Shown here piece after piece: positions 16,623 to 24,500 of a stretch of 37,662 nucleotides of DNA. Below the pieces are notes generated by a model that worked only from the letters and a program-made list of their open reading frames with translations, ran no database searches and was not told where the DNA came from. The stretch lies in assembly GCA_018240895.1 (NCBI GenBank), contig JAFEEX010000024.1, forward strand, positions 1 through 37,662, given 5' to 3'. The DNA comes from Pseudomonadota bacterium (GTDB taxonomy: Bacteria; Pseudomonadota; Alphaproteobacteria; Sphingomonadales; Sphingomonadaceae). Numbering within the stretch: the stretch's first letter is position 1; each line of letters begins with the position of its first letter. The position numbers were made by a program, and so were the translations under genes.

Positions 16623-18386
16623 TTATCCCGCCGGCGTGGCGCGGTCTTCCAGCGGTGCAGAGCGCGGCTGCGCAGCGTTGAGCCATGCTTCCAGCGCCTC
16701 TATGTCCGTCACCGGCGCAGTCGCCGCGTCGCGCATCCGCACGAAGGTTGCAAAGCTGTCTCCGCCATTGGCCAGAAAGCTGTTTACGGTGACACGGTAA
16801 GACTGCGCCGGATCGATCGGGCGCCCATCAAGCGTCATCGTCACGATCCGGCTGCCGACCGCGCGAGCCAGATCATAGGTATAAACAAACCCGGCGGACG
16901 AGCTGAGCAGCTGCTTGGGCTGGCTTTCATCCAGCCCTTCCTCCAGCACGGCCTTCAGCTCCGCGCCGGTCAGCGTTCCGGTCACCAGTCCGTTGGTGAA
17001 GGGCTGCACCGCATAAAGCTGGCCAAAGGTCACCGCGCCATCCGCCCCGGGGGTAATGAGGTGCGGGGACCGGATCCCGAAGGGGTTCATAAAGGCGATC
17101 TGCGCCCCGGCCTTGCGCGTTGCATCAAGCTGTGCATCGGCAATCAGGTTGCCGAGCGATCCGCCGCTCCACGACGAATCGCCGCCGGGCCGCTTGACCT
17201 CACCCCCAAGACGCCCGGCCTGACGCTGGATTTCCGATTTGGAAGCGGCGACATATTTGCCGACATAGGCGGCAATGTCAGGGCGGGGGGCAAAACGCGG
17301 AAAGCCGTCTTTCAGTTCGATCTGGCCCTGGCGCGTTGGATAGCTTTCGCTTTGAACGATAACGTTGCGGGCGCGCTTGCTCACCACGCGCCGGGTCACC
17401 GGGTCAATTTCAAGCGTGATGTCAGTCACCAGCTGGCCAAACACCCCGCCGCTGGTCAGCAGGAAGGGCTTGGCCGGGTTGTATTGCGCATAGTCGCAGA
17501 CATAGGCCCAATGCGTGTGGCCCGAAATCACCACGTCGACCGCCGGATCAAGCCGATCGAGAATCGGGCGGATCCCGCCGGTCAGCGCCGGACAGGCACC
17601 GGGATCGGGCTGATCCCCCTTGGTATAGCCGCCCTGATGGATCAGCACCACGATCGCCTCTGCGCCCTGCTGGCGCAATTGCGGGATCAGCGCATTGATC
17701 GTGTCCGCCTCATCGGTGAAGTGCACCCCCTTCAGCCCTTCGCGAGAGGCAAGATCGGCGGTTTCCTTCAGCGTCAGGCCGATCAGTCCCACCGTCACCT
17801 TGCGCTTGCCGCTGCCGAATGAGCGGATCGCGGTGGCTGGAAACAGGGTCTTGCCATCCGCCTCAACACCGTTGGCGGCAAGATAGGTGAACTTCGCCCC
17901 GGTGAACTGTTCAAGCCGGCAAGGCTTCAACGGGGTGAACTGCTGGCAACCGCCGTTCTGCTTGCGCTTCAATTCGTCCCGTCCGCGATCAAATTCGTGA
18001 TTGCCAATCGCGGCAAAATCCAGCCCGATCCGGTTAAGCGCGCCAATCGCCGGCTCATCCAGATAAAGCGCGGAGGCAAGCTGGCTGGCCCCGATCAGGT
18101 CACCGGCGGCCACGGTCAGATGGTTGGGATACTTCGCCCGCAGCGAATCGATCGCACTGGCCAGATAAGCCGCCCCGCCCGCCGGTACCTGAACCACCCC
18201 GCCCTTGTTGTCGCCAACCACTACCGAGGTTCGCGGCGGTTCTATCGCGCCGTGGAAATCATTGATCGCCGCGATCCCCACCGTGACCGGAACAGGCTGA
18301 TTCGTAGCCGATTTCACCCCTGGCTGGGCGGCGCAGGCGGCAAGCAGCGGCAAAAGGAACAGTGGCAGGCGGGCGCGAATCATCAT
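16623..18386 (-). CDS. 5'-nucleotidase/UDP-sugar hydrolase family lipoprotein
   Basis: 587-residue exported metallophosphoesterase of the UshA/5'-nucleotidase family, expected to hydrolyse nucleotides or UDP-sugars outside the cytoplasm. A lipoprotein signal with lipobox LLAAC puts the lipidated cysteine at residue 18. The metallophosphatase domain carries INDFHG, AAGDLIGAS, GNHEFDRG and SGHTH. The C-terminal 5'-nucleotidase domain shows GGSLGNLIADAQLDATR, AFMNPFGIR and FTNGLVTGTLTGAELK. The length is typical. Two adjacent ATGs are possible starts; AGGAAA lies about 5 bases before the first. The gene is divergent from the tetR gene, with a palindrome between them, so it may be controlled by that regulator. 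Confidence 0.9.
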   Translation of the reverse strand: MMIRARLPLFLLPLLAACAAQPGVKSATNQPVPVTVGIAAINDFHGAIEPPRTSVVVGDNKGGVVQVPAGGAAYLASAIDSLRAKYPNHLTVAAGDLIGASQLASALYLDEPAIGALNRIGLDFAAIGNHEFDRGRDELKRKQNGGCQQFTPLKPCRLEQFTGAKFTYLAANGVEADGKTLFPATAIRSFGSGKRKVTVGLIGLTLKETADLASREGLKGVHFTDEADTINALIPQLRQQGAEAIVVLIHQGGYTKGDQPDPGACPALTGGIRPILDRLDPAVDVVISGHTHWAYVCDYAQYNPAKPFLLTSGGVFGQLVTDITLEIDPVTRRVVSKRARNVIVQSESYPTRQGQIELKDGFPRFAPRPDIAAYVGKYVAASKSEIQRQAGRLGGEVKRPGGDSSWSGGSLGNLIADAQLDATRKAGAQIAFMNPFGIRSPHLITPGADGAVTFGQLYAVQPFTNGLVTGTLTGAELKAVLEEGLDESQPKQLLSSSAGFVYTYDLARAVGSRIVTMTLDGRPIDPAQSYRVTVNSFLANGGDSFATFVRMRDAATAPVTDIEALEAWLNAAQPRSAPLEDRATPAG

Positions 18387-18463
18387 GGGATTTCCTGCAA
18401 ACAGAGGCTGCCCGTCCTAACGCGCGGGCCGGCGCTGACAAGCACCCCGTATTGCGCAATTAA

Positions 18464-18483
18464 GACAGTTTCTTGAAACTTTC
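18464..18483. promoter_or_regulatory. Candidate TetR operator between divergent genes
   Basis: AGTTTC (18467-18472) - TT - GAAACT (18475-18480) is a perfect inverted repeat, extended to GA/TC on the outside with one mismatch. It lies 58 bases before the TetR-family start and 80 bases before the 5'-nucleotidase start, a usual place for an autoregulatory operator. Confidence 0.5.
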
Positions 18484-18538
18484 ACGCAAACCCTCTAGAT
18501 TGCAAATCGCTCGCATTTAAGTGGAAAGTGGTGACGTG

Positions 18539-19174
18539 ATGGCCCGCCCGCAAACCGATATTGAGGCCGGCCGCGAACGGCTGGTCGAACTGGCAATCAC
18601 CATGCTGGAAGAACGCGGCAACAGCGCCGTAACCATGACCGAAATTGCCGCGCGCGCCGGAATGTCGACCGCCAATCTCTATCGCTTTTTCGAAAACAAG
18701 GATGCGCTGATAGAGGCGGTGGCCGAATACTGGTTCCGCCCCAAGGTTGAAATCATGGAAGACGTGATCGCCAGCGATCTCGATCCGCGGCGCAAGATGT
18801 TTGAATTCTTCGCCCGCCGTTTTGCCGGGATGAAGGCCGAGTGGGAGCGTGATCCCGTGGCTTTCGCCACCTATATCGAACTGGGCAGGGAGAATTTCGA
18901 TCTGGTCCGGTCCTATGTCGATCTGGGCGATCACTATCTGTCGGTGATCGTGGGTGAGGCAATGGCCGATGGATATTTCGCCGGATTGACCGTGGATGAA
19001 ACGCTCAGCCTGATCAACCAGATGGTCAGCGTTTACGTCAACATCGGGGCGATGGAATTGATCATGCCCCGGTTGACCACTGACAAGCTGGCCCGGATCA
19101 TCGACGCCATTTTTGATGGCCTGTCCGCCGATGATCGCGGTGCCAAGGCGGTGACGGACCTGCGCGCGGCCTGA
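18539..19174 (+). CDS. TetR/AcrR-family transcriptional regulator
   Basis: 211-residue one-component regulator. The N-terminal DNA-binding domain has the TetR helix-turn-helix, VTMTEIAARAGMSTANLY followed by RFFENKDALIEAV. The C-terminal ligand/dimerisation domain is variable and does not reveal the effector. The ATG at 18539 is preferred; GTGs at 18521 and 18536 are in frame, and GGAAAG at 18523-18528 fits the ATG with 10-base spacing. The gene is divergent from the 5'-nucleotidase lipoprotein gene and convergent with the aminotransferase gene, with only 15 bases between the two ends. The operator candidate upstream suggests autoregulation. Confidence 0.85.
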   Translation: MARPQTDIEAGRERLVELAITMLEERGNSAVTMTEIAARAGMSTANLYRFFENKDALIEAVAEYWFRPKVEIMEDVIASDLDPRRKMFEFFARRFAGMKAEWERDPVAFATYIELGRENFDLVRSYVDLGDHYLSVIVGEAMADGYFAGLTVDETLSLINQMVSVYVNIGAMELIMPRLTTDKLARIIDAIFDGLSADDRGAKAVTDLRAA

Positions 19175-19189
19175 CCGGCCGCAGAGACG

Positions 19190-20353
19190 TCAGGCCTGTC
19201 TGCGAAAAGCGGCCAACCGATCAGCCGCCAGCGCCAGCGTGTCATCGTCCTTGGCAAAGCACAGCCGCAGGAACCCGCGCTCAGGCCGCTCGGCATAGAA
19301 CGCCGACACCGGGATAGCCGCAACGCCGGCTTCGTGCACCAGCCGCAGGGCGACGGCCTGATCATCGGGCGGCAGCGCCGAAGCGGCAAGATCGATCGTC
19401 ACAAACCATGTTCCGGCGGCGGGAAGCACATGGAACCCCGCGAGGGTCAGGGCGGCCACAAAGGCGTCGCGGGCCTGAATGTAACGCGCGCGGTGCGCGG
19501 CGTGCCATTCCGGCGGCAGAGTCAGCCCCTCGGCCACGGCCCATTGCAGCGCCGGGGCAGTGGTAAAGGTCAGGAACTGGTGCCGCGCTGCAACCGCGGC
19601 GACCAGCGGCGGCGCGGCAACTGCCCAGCCAACCTTCCAGCCAGTGAGCGAAAAGATCTTGCCGGCAGAGCCGATCTTGACCGTGCGATCAGCCAGGGCC
19701 GGAATGGCGAGCGCAGACAGGTGCGCGTTGCCATCAAGGATCATCCCCTCCCACACCTCGTCACAGACCAGCCAGAGGTCATGATCCCGGCTCAGCGCGC
19801 CCACCGCCTCCAGCGCGGCGCGATCAAGCACGGTGCCCACCGGATTGTTAGGCGTGTTGAGGACAATGCCCCGGGTATTCGGGCCGATGGCAGCGGTCAG
19901 CGCCGCAGGGTCAAGTGTCCAGAGCGGCGGGGCCAGGTTTACAAAACGCACCGTGCCGCCGGCCCGCTCGATCAACGGCTGATAGGCATCATAGCAGGGC
20001 TGAACCAGCACCACCTCGTCCCCGGGGCGGACCAGCGCGAGCAGCGCCGCAGCCAGCGCCTCCGTCGCGCCCGATGTGATCACCACATTGCCTTCATCCA
20101 GCGCCAGCCCCTGATGCTGCGCGTACCAGCCCGCCACCGCGCGGCGCAGATCGGGCAGGCCGCGCATCGGCGGATACTGGTTTGATCGCTGCGCCAGCGC
20201 GCGCTGCGCCGCCGCGATCAGCTCGGGCGGATCGGGCAGGTCCGGAAAGCCCTGACCAAGGTTGATCGCCCCGGTCTCGCGCGCCAGCGCCGACATCCGC
20301 TCAAACACCGTGGTAACGGGCGGCACTGCAAGGCGTTCTGCCAGGCTGGGCAC
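19190..20353 (-). CDS. PLP-dependent aminotransferase (class I/II)
   Basis: 387-residue fold-type I aminotransferase. INLGQGFPDLPDPPEL near the N-terminus, LNTPNNPVG, the aspartate in LVCDEVWE and the PLP-lysine in SAGKIFSLTGWKVGW resemble the kynurenine/methionine aminotransferase (YbdL-like) branch more than aspartate aminotransferases. The amino donor is not certain. The open frame extends further upstream inside the preceding gene, but that extension is Arg/Ala-rich noise; the GTG at 20353, just after the stop of the upstream gene, gives a normal family N-terminus. It is probably co-transcribed with the upstream reductase-like gene. A CTG at 20362 or a later start cannot be ruled out. Confidence 0.85.
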   Translation of the reverse strand: MPSLAERLAVPPVTTVFERMSALARETGAINLGQGFPDLPDPPELIAAAQRALAQRSNQYPPMRGLPDLRRAVAGWYAQHQGLALDEGNVVITSGATEALAAALLALVRPGDEVVLVQPCYDAYQPLIERAGGTVRFVNLAPPLWTLDPAALTAAIGPNTRGIVLNTPNNPVGTVLDRAALEAVGALSRDHDLWLVCDEVWEGMILDGNAHLSALAIPALADRTVKIGSAGKIFSLTGWKVGWAVAAPPLVAAVAARHQFLTFTTAPALQWAVAEGLTLPPEWHAAHRARYIQARDAFVAALTLAGFHVLPAAGTWFVTIDLAASALPPDDQAVALRLVHEAGVAAIPVSAFYAERPERGFLRLCFAKDDDTLALAADRLAAFRRQA

Positions 20354-20358
20354 CGGCT

Positions 20359-21537
20359 TCAGTCTTCGGACGCGAAGCTGATCTCGGCATGGTCGCGCAG
20401 CCGCTCGACCAGCGCTTCGCCCAGCAGCGCGCCGGGGGTGGCGACGCCGCCCGGTGCCTCGCAATCGAGCAGGGCGATGCCGGTTTCGGCAATCATCCGG
20501 CTGGTTGAGCCATAGCCAGGATCATAGCGGCCCTTGACGCCGTAGCGCAGCGCCTTGCCATCGGGCCATTCGCCGATGAACAGCACATCGTAAAAGCCGT
20601 TCTCGCGCTCTTCCTTGCTTGGCCCCTCGCCGGGCTTGGGAGGCTTGGCACCGAATGGATTCTTGAGCATTTCGGTCACCGCCTTCGCCGCCTTTTCGCC
20701 AATCTCGCCCGCGCTGGTCAGCATCATCTCGTCATAGCGCAGGTCCGCGCCATAGGGGTGGCCAAGCAGGAAGTTGGTGCGATGGACGTTCTTGGTGTTG
20801 ATCGTCGCCATGATGAATGGCGCGGCCCATTTGCCCACGCTTTCGTCATATTCGGGGACCAGCCCCATGGGCTGCGACGGCCCTTCAAAGCCGGGGGTCA
20901 GCCCGAACGGGCTTTGCAGCACGGCGATCAGGCCGGGGTCTTTCGCCACGGCCTTCATCGTTTCGGTCAGGCTGGCGGCAGTCCCGCCCGAGAAGGTGCC
21001 CTGCATCGCCCGGACCCGGCCCTTTACCCGCGGTGCCGGGTTGCCGTGGCGGGCGACAGCCTCTTTCTGGAGCATCAGCACGCCCAGATCGAACGGGATC
21101 GAATCGAAGCCTGAGGAGAACGAGATGCGCGCGCCCGATGCCTTGGCGGCATCGTGATACTTGTCGATCATCTGGCGCATCCACGCCGGCTCTCCGCACA
21201 GGTCGGCATAGTCCGTCCCCGCCACGACACAGGCCTTGACCAGTGGTTCGCCATAAAGCTGATAGGGGCCAACCGTGGTGATGACGACGCGGGTGCTTTC
21301 TGCCAGCGTCTTCATGCTGGCCGGATCATCCGCATTGGCGACGATCAGCGGGGTTTCGGCGGGCGCGCCGATCAGGTCGCGGACCTCTGCCAGCTTTTCC
21401 AGACTGCGCCCGGCCATGGCCCATTTCAGGCCCGAACCCCGATGGTGATGCGCCAGGTATTCGGCAACGAGCCGCCCGGTATATCCGGTGGCGCCATAGA
21501 CGACGATATCAAGCGGACGGTCAGCCTTGGCGGCCAT
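20359..21537 (-). CDS. Saccharopine dehydrogenase-like NAD(P)-binding protein (trans-acting enoyl reductase type)
   Basis: 392-residue protein with an N-terminal Rossmann motif, VVYGATGYTGRLVAEYLA, close to residue 10. It resembles the saccharopine dehydrogenase-like/trans-acting enoyl reductase family (as in mycobacterial lipid synthesis) rather than true saccharopine dehydrogenase. VITTVGPYQLYGEPLVKACV, GTDYADLCGE and FSSGFDSIPFDLG are family-type segments. The start at 21537 is chosen because AGGGAG lies 7 bases upstream and the Rossmann strand begins right after; the longer frame adds 18 residues without support. The stop lies 5 bases before the aminotransferase start, suggesting an operon. 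The substrate is unknown, with a lipid role a guess from the family. Confidence 0.8.
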   Translation of the reverse strand: MAAKADRPLDIVVYGATGYTGRLVAEYLAHHHRGSGLKWAMAGRSLEKLAEVRDLIGAPAETPLIVANADDPASMKTLAESTRVVITTVGPYQLYGEPLVKACVVAGTDYADLCGEPAWMRQMIDKYHDAAKASGARISFSSGFDSIPFDLGVLMLQKEAVARHGNPAPRVKGRVRAMQGTFSGGTAASLTETMKAVAKDPGLIAVLQSPFGLTPGFEGPSQPMGLVPEYDESVGKWAAPFIMATINTKNVHRTNFLLGHPYGADLRYDEMMLTSAGEIGEKAAKAVTEMLKNPFGAKPPKPGEGPSKEERENGFYDVLFIGEWPDGKALRYGVKGRYDPGYGSTSRMIAETGIALLDCEAPGGVATPGALLGEALVERLRDHAEISFASED

Positions 21538-21628
21538 GCAAATCTCCCTTGCCAGCGAATCCGTTACCTTCGGATCGCCGCAAGGTTGCACGGCTTGGGC
21601 ATCAATGTCGAACCGGATTTGGCGCGGG

Positions 21629-22183
21629 TCACAACCGCGGCAGGGTTACCCCGCGCTGGCCCATATATTTGCCGGCGCGGTCGCCATAGCTGACCTCGCA
21701 CGGTTCGTTGCCTTGCAGGAACAGGAACTGGCAGGCGCCTTCGTTGGCATAGATCTTCGCCGGCAGCGGGGTGGTATTGGAAAATTCCAGCGTGACGTGG
21801 CCTTCCCATTCCGGCTCAAGCGGGGTGACGTTGACGATGATCCCGCAGCGGGCATAGGTGCTCTTGCCCAGACAGATCACCAGCACGTCGCGCGGGATGC
21901 GGAAATATTCAACCGTGCGCGCCAGCGCGAAACTGTTGGGCGGGATGATGCAGCAATCGGTCTTCATGTCGACAAAACTGTTGTCGGAAAAGTGCTTGGG
22001 ATCGACCACGGCGGAATGGACGTTGGTGAAGATCTTGAACTCGTCCGCAACCCGCGCGTCATAGCCATAGCTGGACAAGCCATAGGAAATAACCCCGTCG
22101 CGCTGCTGCCGCTCGACAAAGGGTTCGATCATGCCCGAACGGCGGGCTTCTTCGCGGATCCAGCGGTCTGAGAGAATCGACAT
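21629..22183 (-). CDS. dcd: dCTP deaminase
   Basis: 184-residue enzyme that deaminates dCTP to dUTP, supplying the dUMP pool for thymidylate synthesis. Diagnostic segments are [39 protein letters not shown] and the catalytic-glutamate region [20 protein letters not shown], followed by EGACQFLF. The start is at MSILSDRW (22183); the open frame runs 22 codons further upstream into a repeat region and that extension is not family-like. The ribosome-binding site is weak. Length and sequence fit the family well. It lies between the reductase-like gene and an inverted repeat. Confidence 0.95.
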   Translation of the reverse strand: MSILSDRWIREEARRSGMIEPFVERQQRDGVISYGLSSYGYDARVADEFKIFTNVHSAVVDPKHFSDNSFVDMKTDCCIIPPNSFALARTVEYFRIPRDVLVICLGKSTYARCGIIVNVTPLEPEWEGHVTLEFSNTTPLPAKIYANEGACQFLFLQGNEPCEVSYGDRAGKYMGQRGVTLPRL

Positions 22184-22208
22184 GGGCGGGTGATGGCGCT
22201 GTGCGCGT

Positions 22209-22279
22209 GCTTCGACAAGCTCAGGCTGAGCGGGATTGGGGAAAAGCAAAAGGCCCGCACATGCTGAGCTTGTCGAAGC
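22209..22279. repeat. Inverted pair of 16-base REP-like repeats
   Basis: GCTTCGACAAGCTCAG (22209-22224) and CTGAGCTTGTCGAAGC (22264-22279) are perfect reverse complements 39 bases apart, in the gap between dcd and the epimerase gene. I recall this core as a very common intergenic repeat in sphingomonads and some other proteobacteria, so it is probably a REP-type element and may also act as a terminator for the epimerase gene. Confidence 0.75.
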
Positions 22280-22297
22280 CCACGCGCGGCGCTTGCC

Positions 22298-23296
22298 CTA
22301 CACCCCGTGGTAATCGCGATACCACCTGACAAAGGCCGGGACGCCATCCTCGATCGCGGTGGTCGGGGCATAGCCAAGGTCGCGCTGGATTGCGGTGATG
22401 TCAGCATAGGTCTTGTGAACGTCGCCGGGCTGCATCGGCAGGAAATCAATCTGCGCCTTGCGCCCGCAGGCCTCCTCCAGCAGGCCGACCACCTTCATCA
22501 GTGGTTCGGAGCGGTGGTTGCCGATATTGTAAAGCGCGTGCGGCCCCGCCGAGCCGCCGGGCTTTGCCGCGCCGTCATCGCGCGGCGAATGATCGAGGCA
22601 GGCCACCACCCCGTTCACGATATCGTCTATGTAAGTGAAATCGCGGTACATATCGCCGTTGTTGAACACCGGGATCGACTCACCCGCGAGAATGCGGCGG
22701 GTGAAGTTCCACAGCATCATGTCGGGCCGCCCCCACGGGCCATAGACCGTGAAGAAGCGCAGGCCGGTCAGCGGCAGGCGGAACAGGTGGGCGTAAGTCT
22801 CGCTCATCAGTTCATCCGCGCGCTTGGTCGCGGCGTAAAGCGAGACAGGATGATCGACCCGGTCCTCAACCGCGAAGGGCAGCTTGGTATTGCCGCCATA
22901 GACCGAGCTTGAGCTGGCATAGACCATGTGATCAATCTGGCGGCGGCGCGCCAGTTCCAGCAGATTGACGTGGCCCGCCAGGTTCGAGGCGACGTAAGCC
23001 TGCGGGTTTTCAAGGCTGTAACGCACCCCGGCCTGCGCGCCGAGGTGGACCACGCGGTCAATCTCCGCCCCCGCCAGCGCCGTATCCAGCGCGGCCATGT
23101 CGGAAAAATCGACCGTGTGGAAAGCAAAGCGGTTGCCGCCCTCCTGATGCAGCACGGCCAGCCGGTCCCGCTTGAGCGAGACCTGATAATAGGCGTTGAG
23201 ATTATCGATCCCCACCACCTGATCGCCGCGCGCCAGCAGGGCGCGGGACAGGGCAAAACCGATGAAGCCGGCGCCGCCGGTAACAAGAACACGCAT
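22298..23296 (-). CDS. NAD-dependent epimerase, probable UDP-glucuronate 4-epimerase
   Basis: 332-residue extended SDR sugar-nucleotide epimerase. The NAD motif TGGAGFIG is at the N-terminus, and the catalytic SYxxxK-type triad lies in YASSSSVYGG and SLYAATKRADELM. The segment GPWGRPDMMLWNFTRRIL and GDMYRDFTYIDD are typical of the UDP-glucuronate 4-epimerase/LpsL-like group, which makes UDP-galacturonate for capsule or LPS; UDP-glucose 4-epimerase is the main alternative. The ATG follows AAAGGG. It is divergent from wecB over 64 bases that contain a CtrA-like site. With wecB-wecC it supplies uronic-acid type precursors for the surface polysaccharide. Confidence 0.85.
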   Translation of the reverse strand: MRVLVTGGAGFIGFALSRALLARGDQVVGIDNLNAYYQVSLKRDRLAVLHQEGGNRFAFHTVDFSDMAALDTALAGAEIDRVVHLGAQAGVRYSLENPQAYVASNLAGHVNLLELARRRQIDHMVYASSSSVYGGNTKLPFAVEDRVDHPVSLYAATKRADELMSETYAHLFRLPLTGLRFFTVYGPWGRPDMMLWNFTRRILAGESIPVFNNGDMYRDFTYIDDIVNGVVACLDHSPRDDGAAKPGGSAGPHALYNIGNHRSEPLMKVVGLLEEACGRKAQIDFLPMQPGDVHKTYADITAIQRDLGYAPTTAIEDGVPAFVRWYRDYHGV

Positions 23297-23321
23297 TGTC
23301 AGCCCTTTAAATCCAAGCCTC

Positions 23322-23336
23322 TTATTTCATGGTTAA
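23322..23336. promoter_or_regulatory. CtrA-like binding site between divergent sugar-nucleotide genes
   Basis: On the minus strand the sequence is TTAACCATGAAATAA, matching the alphaproteobacterial CtrA pattern TTAA-N7-TTAA with one mismatch and containing the favoured half-site TTAACCAT. It lies 26 bases upstream of the epimerase start and 25 bases before wecB. Confidence 0.4.
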
Positions 23337-23360
23337 CACTAGGATGTTAGGGGCAATGGC

Positions 23361-24500
23361 ATGATTTCGCCCGTCAAGATCCTCGTCGTGTTCGGCACTC
23401 GCCCCGAAGCGATAAAACTGTTTCCGGTCGTGGCCGCGCTGCGGGCCGATCCGTGCTTTGTCCCCGTGGTCTGCGTTTCGGCCCAGCACCGCCAGATGCT
23501 GGACCAGGTGCTTGAAATCGCCGGAATTGTTCCGGATCACGATCTTGATCTGATGCGCCCGGACCAAAGCCTTGATACGCTGACCGCTGCGCTGCTGACC
23601 GAACTGGGCAAGGTGATGGACACCGAACAGCCCGACCGGGTGATGGTTCAGGGCGATACCGCCACCGCCATGTCCGGGGCGATCGCCGCCTATTACCGCA
23701 AGATCCCGGTCGACCATGTCGAGGCCGGGCTGCGTTCCGGCAATATCTATCACCCCTGGCCCGAAGAGGTGAACCGCAAGATCATTGGCGCGATCGCCAG
23801 CCTGCACTTCGCCCCGACTGAGGTGAGCGCGGCGGCCTTGCTGGCGGAAAACGTCCCGGCAAACAGGGTTCACGTCACCGGAAACACGGTGATCGACGCG
23901 CTGCTGTGGGTGACTGAACGGAACCGGGAGGCACCGCAACGCGTCTCAGGCCTGGCGGAACTTGAGCAGCGCTTTGCCGGCAAACGGATCATCGGGGTCA
24001 CCAGTCACCGACGCGAGAATTTTGGCGATGGCATGGAAGCGATCGCTGCGGCGATCCGCCAGATCGCCGCGCGCGATGACGTGGCGGTGATCTTTCCGGT
24101 TCACCTCAACCCCAATGTCCGCGCGGTGATGCATTCGGTGCTTGGTGACCTGCCCAACGTCGCGCTGATCGAGCCGCTTGACTATCCCCATTTCGCTCAC
24201 CTGCTGTCGCTGGCCACGATCATGCTGACGGACAGCGGCGGCGTGCAGGAAGAGGCGCCTGCGCTGGGCAAGCCGGTACTGGTAATGCGCGAGACGACCG
24301 AGCGGCCCGAAGGCGTAACCGCCGGCACCGCGCGGCTGGTCGGCACCGATGCCGCGCGTATCGTTACCGAATTGTTCACCTTGCTTGATGATAAGGCGGC
24401 GTACGAAAGCATGGCGCGCGCGCATAATCCCTTTGGTGACGGACAATCCGCGCGCCGCATCGTGGAGCTTATTGCTGATGAAATCGGACGTAAAGCCTGA
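23361..24500 (+). CDS. wecB: UDP-N-acetylglucosamine 2-epimerase (non-hydrolysing)
   Basis: 379-residue enzyme interconverting UDP-GlcNAc and UDP-ManNAc, the first step towards ManNAc-containing surface glycans. Family segments include VVFGTRPEAIKLFPV at the N-terminus, VQGDTATAMSGAIAAYY, HVEAGLRSGNIYHPWPEEVNRK, GVTSHRRENFGDGM and the UDP-binding block TDSGGVQEEAPALGKPVLVMRETTERPE. The length is typical. The ATG at 23361 follows AGGGGC. wecC starts inside its 3' end (23-base overlap), so the two are co-translated. Confidence 0.94.
   Translation: MISPVKILVVFGTRPEAIKLFPVVAALRADPCFVPVVCVSAQHRQMLDQVLEIAGIVPDHDLDLMRPDQSLDTLTAALLTELGKVMDTEQPDRVMVQGDTATAMSGAIAAYYRKIPVDHVEAGLRSGNIYHPWPEEVNRKIIGAIASLHFAPTEVSAAALLAENVPANRVHVTGNTVIDALLWVTERNREAPQRVSGLAELEQRFAGKRIIGVTSHRRENFGDGMEAIAAAIRQIAARDDVAVIFPVHLNPNVRAVMHSVLGDLPNVALIEPLDYPHFAHLLSLATIMLTDSGGVQEEAPALGKPVLVMRETTERPEGVTAGTARLVGTDAARIVTELFTLLDDKAAYESMARAHNPFGDGQSARRIVELIADEIGRKA

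Noticed and set aside
20354-20464. N-terminal 35-codon extension of the aminotransferase frame
   Set aside because: It lies within the preceding reductase-like gene in another frame and is Arg/Ala/Gly noise; the GTG at 20353 gives a normal family start.
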